Shown: positions 15,928 through 24,501 of the stretch, piece by piece | Numbering within the stretch: position 1 is the stretch's first letter | Layout of the letters: the number at the start of each line of letters is the position of its first letter | DNA from: Streptomyces megasporus | Lineage (GTDB): Bacteria; Actinomycetota; Actinomycetes; Streptomycetales; Streptomycetaceae | Reading direction: 5' to 3' | Length of the DNA stretch: 64,000 nt | NCBI RefSeq assembly: GCF_000718985.1 | Contig: NZ_JODL01000044.1 | Location: forward strand, 3,570 to 67,569 | Notes under the pieces: model-generated | What the model was told of the DNA's origin: nothing | The model's database searches: none | What the model saw: only the letters and a program-made list of their open reading frames with translations | Program-made: the position numbers and the translations under genes

Positions 15928-18012
15928 GTGGCTGATGCGTGCTGCGGAACCGACAGCCCCACCGTCGTCTCCGGCACCGAGCCGGGTGGAGCGGGCGCCG
16001 TGCCTCCCGCGGCGGTCTGGCAGGTCCGGGAACTGCAGGCGACCGCGGTCTCCGGCGTGCTGCTGCTGGTGGCCCTGGTGCTGCCGAGCCAGTCGGCACA
16101 GACGGGCCTTCAGTGGGCGGCGCTGCTGATCGGCGCGGCCACCTTCGTGCCCGGCTCGCTGCGGGCCCTGCTGCGCGGCCGGCTCGGGGTCGGGCTGCTG
16201 ATGACCATCGCCGCCATCGGTGCGGTCGCGCTCGGCGAGGTCGGCGAGGCCGCCACGCTGGCGTTCTTGTTCTCCGTGGCCGAGGGCCTGGAGGGCTATG
16301 CGGTGGCCCGCACCCAGCACGGCCTGCGGGCCCTGCTGAGCCTGGTGCCTCCCACCGCGACCGTGCTGCGCGAGGGCACCGAGGCCCAGATGGCCCCCGC
16401 CGACCTGCGGGTCGGGGACGTTCTACTGGTACGGCCCGGGGAGCGGATCGCCACCGACGGCGTGGTGACCTCCGGGCGTAGTGCGCTGGACACCTCGGTG
16501 GTGACCGGCGAGTCGGTGCCCGTCGAGGTCGGCCCCGGCGCGGAGGTGTTCGCCGGCACCGTCAACGGGCCCGGCGTGCTGGAGATCACCGCCACCGCCA
16601 CCGCCGAGGGCAACTCCCTGGCGAAGCTGGTGCACACCGTGCACGAGGCACAGGAGCGCAAGGGCGCCGGCCAGCGGATGGCGGAGAGGTTCGCACGACC
16701 TCTGGTCCCCGCCGCCCTGGTACTGGCCGCCCTGACCGCCGTGTTGGGCAGCCTGCTGGGGGACCCGGGCGTGTGGGTCGAGCGGGCGCTGGTCGTCCTG
16801 GTGGCCGCCGCGCCGTGCGCCTTCGCCCTGTCGGTGCCGGTCGCGGTGGTCGCGGCCATCGGAGCCGCGTCCAGGGCCGGCGTGTTCATCGAGGGCGGAG
16901 CAGCAGTCGAAGCCTTGGGCAAGGTCAAGGTCGTGGCCATCGACAAGACCGGTACCCTCACCCGCAACGAACCCGCCGTGATCGACGTGGTGACCGCGCC
17001 GGGCGCGACCCGCGACGAGGTGCTGGCCACGGCCGCCGCGCTGGAGGCTCGCAGCGAACACCCGCTCGCCGCCGCGGTCCTGGCCGCGGTCGACCCCACC
17101 GCTGTGACCCCGGCAACGGATGTGGAGGCGGTACCCGGCAACGGGCGCAAGGCCCGCTTGGGCAAACCCGGCTTCATCGCCACCGGCCCGCTCGCCGATG
17201 AGACGAGCCGGTTGCAGGACGCCGGAGCCACCGTGGTCCTCGTCGAGCACGACGGCACCCTGCTGGGCGCCGTCGCCGTACGCGACGAGGTATGGCCCGA
17301 GGCGGCCGAGGCGATCGGCATGCTCAAGCGGCAGGGCGTGAGCGTGGTCATGCTCACCGGCGACAACGCCCGCACGGCCGCGGCGATCGCCGCCGACGCC
17401 GGTATCACCGACGTCCGTGCCGAACTGCTGCCCGAGGACAAGGCCCGTATCGTCGCCGAGTTGAGGGCCCTCGGACCCGTGGCCATGGTCGGCGACGGCA
17501 TCAACGACGCCCCCGCCCTGGCCACGGCCGACGCCGGCGTGGCGATGGGCGCCATGGGCAGCGACGTCGCCATCGAAGCCGCCGATGTGGCGTTGATGGG
17601 CGAGGATATACGTCGCCTGCCCGACGCGATCGCCCACACCCGCGCCGCCCGCCGCATCTTCACCCAGAACCTGGTCGCGTCCGGTGCCATCCTCGTTGCC
17701 CTGGTCCCACTCGCGGCCACCGGTGTCCTGGGCCTGGCCGTGGTGGTCGCCACCCACGAACTGGCCGAGGTCCTGGTCATCGGCAACGGTATCCGCGCCG
17801 GACGCCGCACCCGGCTGCCCCACCACCGGCCACTGCGCACCGCGGACCACGCCCACATCCCCGTCCCAAGCCTGGCAACGACCGCGCCGAACCCGTCCGG
17901 GAAGGTGCTCCTGCCCTTGGCCGTCGGCGGCCGGGGCACCGAGCCCACACCGCCCGCACACCCCGAGACGGACGCCTGCGGCTGCCGCCCCGGCTGCGCC
18001 TGCTGCACCTGA
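15928..18012 (+). CDS. P1B-type metal-transporting ATPase, unusual APC motif
   Basis: GTG start after GGAGG. The 694-residue pump has DKTGTLT, TGES, SEHPLA and GDGINDAP. The membrane metal motif, at residues 295-297, is Ala-Pro-Cys (AAAPCAFALSVP) where CPC, SPC or TPC is normal. The nucleotide domain is about eight residues shorter than in the paralogue at 1627-3591 (PGNGRKARLG). The N-terminus has ADACCG and the C-terminus ends in a Cys-rich tail (DACGCRPGCACCT), possible metal-loading sites. The last helices carry HELAEVLVIGNG as in the other pump. Cation unknown; P1B-4-like by overall similarity. Confidence 0.88.
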   Translation: MADACCGTDSPTVVSGTEPGGAGAVPPAAVWQVRELQATAVSGVLLLVALVLPSQSAQTGLQWAALLIGAATFVPGSLRALLRGRLGVGLLMTIAAIGAVALGEVGEAATLAFLFSVAEGLEGYAVARTQHGLRALLSLVPPTATVLREGTEAQMAPADLRVGDVLLVRPGERIATDGVVTSGRSALDTSVVTGESVPVEVGPGAEVFAGTVNGPGVLEITATATAEGNSLAKLVHTVHEAQERKGAGQRMAERFARPLVPAALVLAALTAVLGSLLGDPGVWVERALVVLVAAAPCAFALSVPVAVVAAIGAASRAGVFIEGGAAVEALGKVKVVAIDKTGTLTRNEPAVIDVVTAPGATRDEVLATAAALEARSEHPLAAAVLAAVDPTAVTPATDVEAVPGNGRKARLGKPGFIATGPLADETSRLQDAGATVVLVEHDGTLLGAVAVRDEVWPEAAEAIGMLKRQGVSVVMLTGDNARTAAAIAADAGITDVRAELLPEDKARIVAELRALGPVAMVGDGINDAPALATADAGVAMGAMGSDVAIEAADVALMGEDIRRLPDAIAHTRAARRIFTQNLVASGAILVALVPLAATGVLGLAVVVATHELAEVLVIGNGIRAGRRTRLPHHRPLRTADHAHIPVPSLATTAPNPSGKVLLPLAVGGRGTEPTPPAHPETDACGCRPGCACCT

Positions 18013-18840
18013 CCGTCCGCAGACACCAGCGCTACTACGACCAAGCCGACCAGCGCCCCAACTTCTACCTCGACCCCCAGGCCAAAGCCCTCGGCCGCGG
18101 CCAGTGCCCCGTCGGCCACAGCTGACCGTGTCCACCGCGGCCAGCCCGCCCTCCGCTCCCCACGGCCTGTCGGCGAGGAGCCCGTCGGCTGGCGGTTCCT
18201 CCCACCGCCGCGTGGGTGGTCCCCGATGCCGACGCACCGGGCCGACACGGTGGCCCTGGCGGTGGTGGCTCGGGTACGACGGCCGCACCTGCCGTCGAGC
18301 GGTACGGCCGCCGGCCGATTGGGGGTCAGGGGCCGACGTGTCAGGCGCTGACAATGGTCACCGCCGTCACCGTGGCCACGGCCTGGAAGAGGTAGTAGAT
18401 GACGATGGCCCCGGCGATGACGAGTTCGCGCCGGTCCTTCTCTCTGCGGGCGGTCGCCCCGTGGCCGTAGGGGTCGGTGCCCAGCGTCCGCGCGGATCTC
18501 GCGGTCGAAGGCGCTGCGCTGGGCTGCGGGCCTCGCCCGGCGCGCGGCCTCGGCATCGGGGGGTGAACCGGATGCGGTGGGTCACGCCGCCCCGGCTTCT
18601 CCGTCGTCCAAGAGCACGCTGCCAGGGGACTCCCCGGTCTCCAGTCGGCGGAAAACGTCCTCGGTGGCGGGGGCGGCTTCCCCTCTGGGGTGTGGGGCAG
18701 GAGGTGAATCGGGCTGGAGAGCGGTGCGTCCTCGTCTTGTACCAGGTGCCCGGACGGGGCCGGCGCCTGCCAGGTGGCAAGGCGGTCTGCGGGCAACGTC
18801 TTCGGGCGGGCGGTCACGGCTCTGTACGACCTTCTCCCGC
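18013..18840. other. Gene-poor stretch with coding debris
   Basis: After the ATPase, the plus strand keeps an open, coding-like stretch to 18125 (RRHQRYYDQADQRPNFYLDP) with no start of its own. On the minus strand near 18595-18720 another frame reads EDVFRRLETGESPG and SVLLDDGEAG to a stop. I do not recognise either. No promoter-like dyad or hairpin stands out. The stretch looks like joined fragments. Confidence 0.5.
18341..18556 (-). CDS. Possible small single-helix membrane protein
   Basis: A 71-residue frame from an ATG at 18554-18556 ends in KDRRELVIAGAIVIYYLFQ and AVATVTAVTIVSA, a convincing membrane helix of about 28 residues following a charged stretch. The N-terminal half is Pro/Arg-rich and has no Shine-Dalgarno site, so it may be the 3' end of a broken larger gene. 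Function unknown. Confidence 0.35.
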   Translation of the reverse strand: MPRPRAGRGPQPSAAPSTARSARTLGTDPYGHGATARREKDRRELVIAGAIVIYYLFQAVATVTAVTIVSA

Positions 18841-18849
18841 CGGGGAGCA

Positions 18850-19026
18850 GGCCGACAGGCTCACCGTGGTCAAGCTCAACATCGACGAGAACCCGGCCAC
18901 CGCCGCCCGGTACGGGATCATGGCCATCCCGACGATGAACGTCTACCAGGGCGGCGAGGTCGTGAAGACCATCGTCGGTGCCAAGCCCAAGGCCGCCATC
19001 GAGCGCGACCTCGCCGAGTTCAGCCC
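18850..19026 (+). pseudogene. Thioredoxin remnant (C-terminal half)
   Basis: The frame reads ADRLTVVKLNIDENPATAA then RYGIMAIPTMNVYQGGEVVK and AAIERDLAEF, the C-terminal half of a thioredoxin including the cis-Pro loop (AIPT). The N-terminal half with the WCGPC active site is absent; upstream sequence is unrelated. It cannot be redox active. Confidence 0.8.
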
Positions 19027-19136
19027 CGCCTCGACGCGGCTGGCAGTCCAGTTCGGCGTAGCCGATGTCGGTGAACTCCACCAGCAGGCCCGGGGCGCGG
19101 CGGCCGCCGTCCTTGAAGCAGAACTTCTGGAGCCTT

Positions 19137-19345
19137 CGACGACTACGGCCTGGCCCTGCGCGACGACGGCCATGCCCCCTGCACCCACGTCACCCGCCTG
19201 ATCCACGAGTACCTGGACGACATCGACCGTCGGATGGTCGAACTCGCCCGCCACCCGCGCGGTCCTGCGGGCCCTCGCCGACCGGGCCGCCACCACCGAT
19301 CCCACCGCCTGCGGCTAGGACGGCATCTGCACCATCCTCACCTCC
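19137..19345 (+). pseudogene. MerR-family regulator remnant (C-terminal part)
   Basis: The frame gives LRDDGHAPCTHVTRLIHEYL and DDIDRRMVELA, then after a one-base shift TRAVLRALADRAATTDPTACG, a TAG, and DGICTI. The first Cys and the CG-x-DGIC end match the metal-binding helix and loop of mercury/zinc-type MerR regulators. The DNA-binding domain is missing. It overlaps the end of the minus-strand lnt remnant. Confidence 0.7.
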
Positions 19346-19693
19346 GCCATGGCGGCCGCCACCAGGCCCGCGCCTGCTCTTCGCCGGTGGGCGGGCGGGG
19401 CGGTGAGCAGTGCGGCGAGGCAGGCCGCGGCGAGGGCTACGAGGGCGCTCACTGCGGGGGGCGCTGCCCAGGGACGCCCAGCCCAGGGCCGGGGAGTCGG
19501 CCTGGCTGAAGGCGAGCCGTCCCCAGGGGAAGCCGCCCAGCGGCACCCGCGAGCGTACGGCCTCGGCGGCCACCCACCAGCAGGCCGCCCAGATCGGCCA
19601 GCCCGATAGGCGGGCACCGCGCAGGCGAGGAGCGCGCCGCCCGCCACGGCCGTGGTGGGCCCGCGTGGCGCGGGCCGGGCCGGGGGCGGCGGC
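19315..19693 (-). pseudogene. Apolipoprotein N-acyltransferase fragment (second copy)
   Basis: Pieces in two frames match the middle of Lnt at 13790-15394: LLACAVPAYRAG, SGWPIWAACWWVAAEAVRSR, VPLGGFPWGRLAFSQAD and SALVALAAACLAALL. The catalytic nitrilase domain is absent. The fragment continues in frame from the ATPase fragment next to it. Confidence 0.75.
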
Positions 19694-19960
19694 GCCGGAG
19701 GCGATCGGCAGCAGAACCCTTCCGGCCAGGGCCGCACCGGCCCGCTGCGGGGACGGGGCGAGGGTGTGGGCCTGGGCGGCCGCGCGCAGCGGGGCGTGGT
19801 GGGGCAGGCGGCTCTTGCGTCCGGCGCGGATGCCGTTGCCGATGACGAGGACCTCGGCCAGTTCGTGGGTGGCGACCACGGCCGCCAAGCCCAGCAGGCC
19901 GGTGGCGGCCAGCGGCACCAGGGTGACGAGGATGGCGCCGGACATCAGCAGGTTCTGGAG
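19694..19960 (-). pseudogene. P1B ATPase C-terminal fragment fused to SCO1 remnant
   Basis: About 89 residues match the last two helices of the 15928-18012 pump: QNLLMSGAILVTLVPLAATG, THELAEVLVIGNGIRAGRKS and LPHHAPLR. The fragment is joined, in frame, directly after SCO1 residues ending VEAVF. Both parents share TCTTC at the junction, so microhomology-mediated deletion explains the join. Confidence 0.82.
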
Positions 19961-20330
19961 GAAGACGGCCTCCACAGCGTCGCGGACCTCCGTCGGCTGC
20001 TTGCCCGGCGCCATGGAGATGTCGCCCATGGTGCTGGGGCACACATCGGGGCAGTTGGTGTAGCCGAAGAAGACCGGCATCGTCTTCCCCGCGGTCTGCT
20101 CGCGTGGGTCGAGCGGCTTGCCGGAGGTGTCGGTCGACACCGGGTCGGGCTGGGGGAAGGGGTGCTCCAGCTCGGTGTCCCGGTACGGGCAGTCCTTGGT
20201 CGAGGTGACCGCTGCGGGGTCCTGCATGCCGTGGTGTGGGGTGTGCCGGTGCAGCCGGGTCAGGAGGACCGCGCCGACGGCGGCGGACGAGCGGAGAGCT
20301 CGGGTGTGGTGCAGCGTGGTTTCGGACCCA
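19961..20330 (-). pseudogene. SCO1/SenC remnant (second copy), 5' part
   Basis: The frame reads DCPYRDTELEHPFPQPD, then GKTMPVFFGYTNCPDVCPST and MGDISMAPGKQP, ending at VRDAVEAVF where ATPase sequence takes over. The copper-binding CPDVC is present, but the half with the distal His is lost. It lines up with SCO1 at 13057-13749. Confidence 0.82.
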
Positions 20331-20334
20331 ATCA

Positions 20335-20721
20335 GGATCACGGGGTGCGGCCAGGGCCGGGCTGAGGGCGGCCCTGACCAGAGCATGGCCGCGGTCGGTG
20401 AGCGCGGCTAACACCGGCCGGCCCTCCCGGCGGGAGACGGCCGGCCCCGCCGCGCGGCCGGCGCAGGTGGTGAGAGACGAGGTTCCGGCCCGGGCCGCTC
20501 GTCCGGGCCAGGTCGCACACGCACAGCTCGCCGCCCTCGGCCAGGGCCGCGGCCACCGACAGCCGGGTCGGGTCGGCCGGCGCCTCGGCGGCCGCGGCGG
20601 CGGGCTCGGTCCCGGGCCGGGGCGGCATGCGGGTGCGCAGATCCTCGGCCACCGTCAGATCCAGGCACGGCAGGTCGCAGGCGTCCGGGTGTGTCCCGGT
20701 CGTCTTCACGATCCTTCGCAT
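20335..20721 (-). pseudogene. ArsR-family repressor, frameshifted (second copy)
   Basis: From an ATG at 20719-20721 the frame matches the repressor at 12645: DACDLPCLDLTVAEDLRTRM, DPTRLSVAAAL, ELCVCDLA and NLVSHHLRR. After that the frame shifts by one base and continues as SRREGRPVLAALTDRGHALV. The wing and dimerization helix are therefore out of frame. Several substitutions in the recognition helix (TSGPGRNL for VVGQAQNL) also suggest decay. Confidence 0.78.
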
Positions 20722-20768
20722 CGATCGGGCGGGGAACGGTCGCGGTGGTACCGGCGCGACCGGTGGGT

Positions 20769-21524
20769 TCAGATGCCGATGGTGTAACCGGCCGTCCAGG
20801 ACTGCATATAGCTGATGAAGTAGCCCCAGACGCCGGTGATCATCAGCACGCCCATGGCGATCATCATGCCGCCGCCGGCGCGCATGACCCACTGGTAGTG
20901 GGCCTTGACCCAGGCGAAGACGCCCATCGCCTTGCGGAAGGCCAGCCCGGCGGCCAGGAACGGCACGCCCAGCCCCAGGCAGTACGCCACCGTCAACAGC
21001 GCCCCGCGCTCGGCGCTGGCCTCGCTGAACGCCAGCGCCTGCACGGCGGCCAGGGTCGGGCCGATGCACGGGGTCCAGCCCAGCCCGAACAGCACTCCCA
21101 GCATCGGCGCGCCCACCAGCCCGGCGGCCGGCCTGGTGTGGATGCGGAACTCGCGCCGGGTCAGCCACGGTATGACGCCCATGAAGGCCAGGCCCATCAC
21201 GATGGTCAGCGCGCCCAGCACCCGGATGAGGAGGTCCTGGTGTTCCAGCAGGGTGTTCCCGGCGTAGCCGAAGGCGGCGCCGAAGGAGACGAACACGCCG
21301 GTGAACCCGGCCAGGAACAGCAGCGTGCCGACCAGGATGCGGCCGCGCCGGGCCTCGGCGAGATCCGCCCCGGTCACCCCGGTGACGTAGGACAGGTAGC
21401 CGGGCACCAGCGGCAGCACACAGGGGGAGAAGAAGGACACCAATCCGGCCAGCGCGGCGATCGGGATGGCCAGCAGCATCGAGCCGGTCAGCACGGTGCC
21501 GTCGAGGTCGAGGGCCAGCAACAC
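20769..21524 (-). CDS. ccdA: CcdA-like membrane electron carrier (intact second copy)
   Basis: The 251-residue protein has six helices and the reactive cysteines in [17 protein letters not shown] and [15 protein letters not shown]. It passes electrons from cytoplasmic thioredoxin to outward-facing TlpA/ResA proteins. It starts with GTG three bases after the tlpA stop, so the two are coupled. It is nearly identical in layout to the amber-stopped copy at 11822-12574 and keeps the Gln (WVKAHYQWVMR) lost there. It is likely the only working CcdA in this window. Confidence 0.93.
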   Translation of the reverse strand: MLLALDLDGTVLTGSMLLAIPIAALAGLVSFFSPCVLPLVPGYLSYVTGVTGADLAEARRGRILVGTLLFLAGFTGVFVSFGAAFGYAGNTLLEHQDLLIRVLGALTIVMGLAFMGVIPWLTRREFRIHTRPAAGLVGAPMLGVLFGLGWTPCIGPTLAAVQALAFSEASAERGALLTVAYCLGLGVPFLAAGLAFRKAMGVFAWVKAHYQWVMRAGGGMMIAMGVLMITGVWGYFISYMQSWTAGYTIGI

Positions 21525-21527
21525 GTC

Positions 21528-22133
21528 TCAGCCTTCCTTCAGGACCGGGTCGATCAACGAGCGCAGCTCCGCCTCCGACAGGCCCTGCAGGCCCCGGGCG
21601 GCGACCCGGCCCTGGCGGTCGATCACCAGCGTGGTGGGGATGGCCGAGGGCGGCAGGGTGCCCTTGAACTTCAGCAGCTGCCGCCCCTGCCGGTCCCACA
21701 GGCTGGGGTAGGCGATGCCGTAGGTGTTCTCGAACCGGCGGGCGACCTCCTTGGTGGCGTCGCGGGTGTTGATTCCGAGGAAGGCCACGCCCCGATCGCG
21801 TAGGTCCTCGGAGACCTTCCGCAGGTGCGGTGCCTCGGCCCGGCAGGGTGCGCACCACGAGCCCCACACGTTGATCACCACGATCTTGCCGCGGTAGTCG
21901 GCCAGCGCGACCGGCTCACCGGTCAGCGTCTCGCCCCGGATGTCCGGCGCCGGTTCGCGCTCGGCGGGAGCCAGGCGCGTCAGGCGCTGATCACCCTGGG
22001 CGGCGGCCGCCTCGGCGTCATCGCCGCCCCGGCCGCAGCCGGAGACGGCCAGGGCGGTAAGGGCCACGGCGCCGGCCAGCACGGCGCGCCGCGGTATGCC
22101 GGGGTGGTCGGAAGCGAACGGGAAACGTGACAT
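21528..22133 (-). CDS. TlpA/ResA-like thioredoxin lipoprotein (second copy)
   Basis: About 201 residues from the ATG at 22131-22133 (a GTG at 22142 is an alternative). Lipoprotein leader ending VSGCGR, then the thioredoxin domain with WGSWCAPCRAEAPHL, FLGINTRDATK and cis-Pro SAIPTT. It is intact and coupled to ccdA. Partner function as for the copy at 11219. Confidence 0.9.
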   Translation of the reverse strand: MSRFPFASDHPGIPRRAVLAGAVALTALAVSGCGRGGDDAEAAAAQGDQRLTRLAPAEREPAPDIRGETLTGEPVALADYRGKIVVINVWGSWCAPCRAEAPHLRKVSEDLRDRGVAFLGINTRDATKEVARRFENTYGIAYPSLWDRQGRQLLKFKGTLPPSAIPTTLVIDRQGRVAARGLQGLSEAELRSLIDPVLKEG

Positions 22134-22188
22134 GACAGGCACCCATGCAGATCGGTGGGAAAGCGGGGAAACGGAATTCGGACGGTCG

Positions 22189-22320
22189 TCACGGCGGAGT
22201 GGTCCGGTGCAGCCGGAACCGTTGAAGGACCGGCGCGGCGATCGCCGCCTCGTGGTGGTGGGTTGCCACGAGGCGACGCGGCCGGGCCGGGGCGGGCAGG
22301 TGCCCGCGGGTGAGGGCGTG
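22189..22320 (-). pseudogene. VKOR C-terminal remnant (second copy)
   Basis: The minus frame HALTRGHLPAPARPRRLVAT ... LQRFRLHRTTPP lines up with the end of VKOR at 10535-11179 (HAVTRGRLPVPRGVRRA ... LQRFWLYWTTLL). Trp and Tyr codons have become Arg and His, and the rest of the gene is missing. It places the second copy in the same gene order as the first. Confidence 0.75.
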
Positions 22321-22343
22321 CGGCGTTCCGTCCGGGGCGGCCT

Positions 22344-23936
22344 CTACCGGCGGTAGCCGAGGACGGTCATCATGCCTGCCTCGGCGTGGTAGACGTTGTG
22401 GCAGTGGACCATCCACAGCCCGGGGTTGTCGGCGTCGAAGTCGACGGTGAGGGTCTTCTTCGGCAGAACGATCGCGGTGTCCTTGCGGGGACCGCCGTCC
22501 GCGAAGGCGAACGTGTGGCCATGCAGATGGACGGGGTGCCACATGGTCGTGGTGTTGGTGAAGACCAGGCGGACCCGTTCGCCGGCGCGGATCGGGTGGC
22601 GCTGCGACGGGTCGTACTTCTTGTTGTTGAAGCCCCAGTCGTACTTGGCCATGCCGCCGGTCAGGCGCAGCTTCACCGTCCGGTCCGGCTTGCGGTCGGA
22701 CAGGCGCACGCTCTTGTCGGCCGTGAGCCGGTCGGCCGTGAGCACCTTTCCGGACAGCTCGGCCGGCCGGACGGACGGGCCCGGCGCGGAGCCGCTCCCG
22801 GTGCGCAGCAGTGCCAGCGCCGTCTCCTGCTTGCCCTCGGCGAGGGCGACCAGCGGGAAGACGCCGTCCTGGGCGGTGACCAGGACGTCGTAGCGCTCGC
22901 CCATGCCGAGCAGCAGCGCGTCCGTCATCGCGTGCTCAACGGGGAAGCCGTCGGTGTGGGTCACGGTCATCTTGTGGCCGCCGAGCGCGACCCGGAACGC
23001 CGTGTCGCCGCCCGCGTTGACGATCCGGATCCGGATGCGGTCGCCGGGCTTGGCTCGGAAGCTCTCCGGGGCCTTGGCGGTGCGGCCGTTGACCAGGTAG
23101 TACGGATACGCCACATCGCCCGCGTCCTCTCCCAGCAGGTCGCTGCGCGAGCCCATCAGCATCCGGGACGGCCCGGAGGCGCCGGGGGACGGCGACTTCG
23201 CGCCGGATGCCGACATGCCGCTCATGTCGTGGCCGCCGTGGTCCGTGTCGCCGTGGCTCATGTCGCCGTGGTCCATGCCCTGGCTGAGTTCGGCGAGCAC
23301 GGCGTCCGGGGTGCTGCCGTCGACCCCGTCGACCCAGTCGTCGAGGACGACGACCCACTCCTTGTCGTACCGCAGCGGCTCCCTGGGGTCCTCCACGATC
23401 AACGGCGCGTACAGCCCGCGGTCCTGCTGCACGCCGGAGTGGGGGTGGAACCAGTAGGTGCCCGGGTGCGGGACGGCGAAGCGGTACTCGAAGGAGGCCC
23501 CGGCCTTGATCGGCCGCTGCGTCAGGTCGGGCACGCCGTCCATGTCGTTGCGCAGCGCCAGCCCGTGCCAGTGCACGGAGGTCGACTCGGGCAGGTGGTT
23601 GGCGAGGGTGAGGGCGAGGGTGTCCCCGGCGGTGACGCGGATCTCCCGGCCCGGCAGCCGGTCGCCGTAGGCCCAGGTCCTGACCGTGGGGCCGCCCAGG
23701 TCGAGCCGGGTCTGGACCGCGGTGAGCTTCACTTTTTGCTCGGGGCCGGGGTTGCGCCCGGCCTCGGCGTCGGCGACCTCCCGGCCGTCGGGCGAGACGT
23801 AGTCGCCCTGGGGCGCGGACGAGGGTTTGTTGTCGTGGCCGGAGTGGGGGGAGGAGCCGGTGCAGGCGGCGAGCAGGCCGCTGCCGGCAGCGGCGATCCC
23901 CGCGCCGAGCACGGCGCGGCGGGTGGTTGTGCGCAT
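22344..23936 (-). CDS. Multicopper oxidase (copper-resistance laccase type)
   Basis: The 530-residue protein (ATG at 23936 after GAGGTG; a GTG at 23948 is possible) has a Tat leader with RRAVLGAG and a Cys that could be lipidated (LLAACTG). The four copper motifs are complete: HWHG, HPHSG, HPVHLHGH and HCHNVYHAEAGM. A Met/His-rich insert (SQGMDHGDMSHGDTDHGG) lies in the middle, as in CopA/CueO-type cuprous oxidases. It oxidizes Cu(I) outside the membrane. It is downstream of the DUF6153-like gene and a CsoR-type operator. Confidence 0.93.
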   Translation of the reverse strand: MRTTTRRAVLGAGIAAAGSGLLAACTGSSPHSGHDNKPSSAPQGDYVSPDGREVADAEAGRNPGPEQKVKLTAVQTRLDLGGPTVRTWAYGDRLPGREIRVTAGDTLALTLANHLPESTSVHWHGLALRNDMDGVPDLTQRPIKAGASFEYRFAVPHPGTYWFHPHSGVQQDRGLYAPLIVEDPREPLRYDKEWVVVLDDWVDGVDGSTPDAVLAELSQGMDHGDMSHGDTDHGGHDMSGMSASGAKSPSPGASGPSRMLMGSRSDLLGEDAGDVAYPYYLVNGRTAKAPESFRAKPGDRIRIRIVNAGGDTAFRVALGGHKMTVTHTDGFPVEHAMTDALLLGMGERYDVLVTAQDGVFPLVALAEGKQETALALLRTGSGSAPGPSVRPAELSGKVLTADRLTADKSVRLSDRKPDRTVKLRLTGGMAKYDWGFNNKKYDPSQRHPIRAGERVRLVFTNTTTMWHPVHLHGHTFAFADGGPRKDTAIVLPKKTLTVDFDADNPGLWMVHCHNVYHAEAGMMTVLGYRR

Positions 23937-24017
23937 GGGGGAGTGCACCTCGTGTCGGTGTCGATGCGTGAGGAGGGCGCGGAGACCGTTCCCGAAGGGG
24001 AGCGGCGGGACGCGCTC

Positions 24018-24449
24018 CTACAGGCGCAGCACCGACAACCGGGCGAGGAGTATCCGGCCTCCGGGCGGAGGCACCGGCCACAGGGCGCGCAGAAGGCGCG
24101 TGCGGACGGCGCCCAGGCGGTCGGTGGCCCGACGCGCGCGGCACTCGGCCGTCAGCAGGGCGGCGGCCCACGCCACGAGCACGGCCAGGCACACCGACAA
24201 CGGGTCCAGCGTCCAGCCGGCTGCCGGGCCGCCCGCTGCGGGCAGATCGTCGGAAGTGCCCGGTGACAGGTGGGCGGCGTGGTCGGCATGGGCGTCGAGT
24301 GCCTGGCCGGCGGAGGAGGCGAAGTCGGACGGCGGACTGTGCTCGGTGGGGTGACCGAAGGAGTGCATCGTGACGACGCCGAACAGGACGGCGGACAGCA
24401 GGGCCAGACGGACGGCCCAGGCGACGAGCCCCTGCCTCCCCGTCCTCAC
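24018..24449 (-). CDS. DUF6153-like exported His-containing protein
   Basis: From a GTG six bases after GGGAGG the product has about 143 residues: an N-terminal signal/anchor helix, MHSFGHPTEHS, HADHAAH, a second helix (LDPLSVCLAVLVAWAAALL), and a C-terminal ILLARLSVLRL. Its end resembles the ends of the proteins at 26737 and 36711. It probably forms a transcription unit with the multicopper oxidase under the CsoR-type dyad. A metal-handling role is inferred from Met/His residues and context. Confidence 0.6.
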   Translation of the reverse strand: MRTGRQGLVAWAVRLALLSAVLFGVVTMHSFGHPTEHSPPSDFASSAGQALDAHADHAAHLSPGTSDDLPAAGGPAAGWTLDPLSVCLAVLVAWAAALLTAECRARRATDRLGAVRTRLLRALWPVPPPGGRILLARLSVLRL

Positions 24450-24486
24450 CACACGCCTCCCTTGTCGCGGTCTTCCGATCAGAGGG

Positions 24487-24501
24487 TACCCCGGTGGGGT
24501 A
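24487..24501. promoter_or_regulatory. CsoR-type copper operator
   Basis: TACCCC-GGT-GGGGTA is a perfect 6-3-6 dyad, 38 nt upstream of the DUF6153-like start. This is the G/C-tract architecture bound by CsoR/RicR copper repressors. The same arms with a different centre occur before copZ at 44715. No csoR gene is in the window. Confidence 0.75.

Noticed and set aside
22386..24266. Long plus-strand frame opposite the multicopper oxidase
   Set aside because: The product is a Gly/Val/Arg/His-rich mirror of the oxidase gene; the copper motifs on the minus strand are complete.
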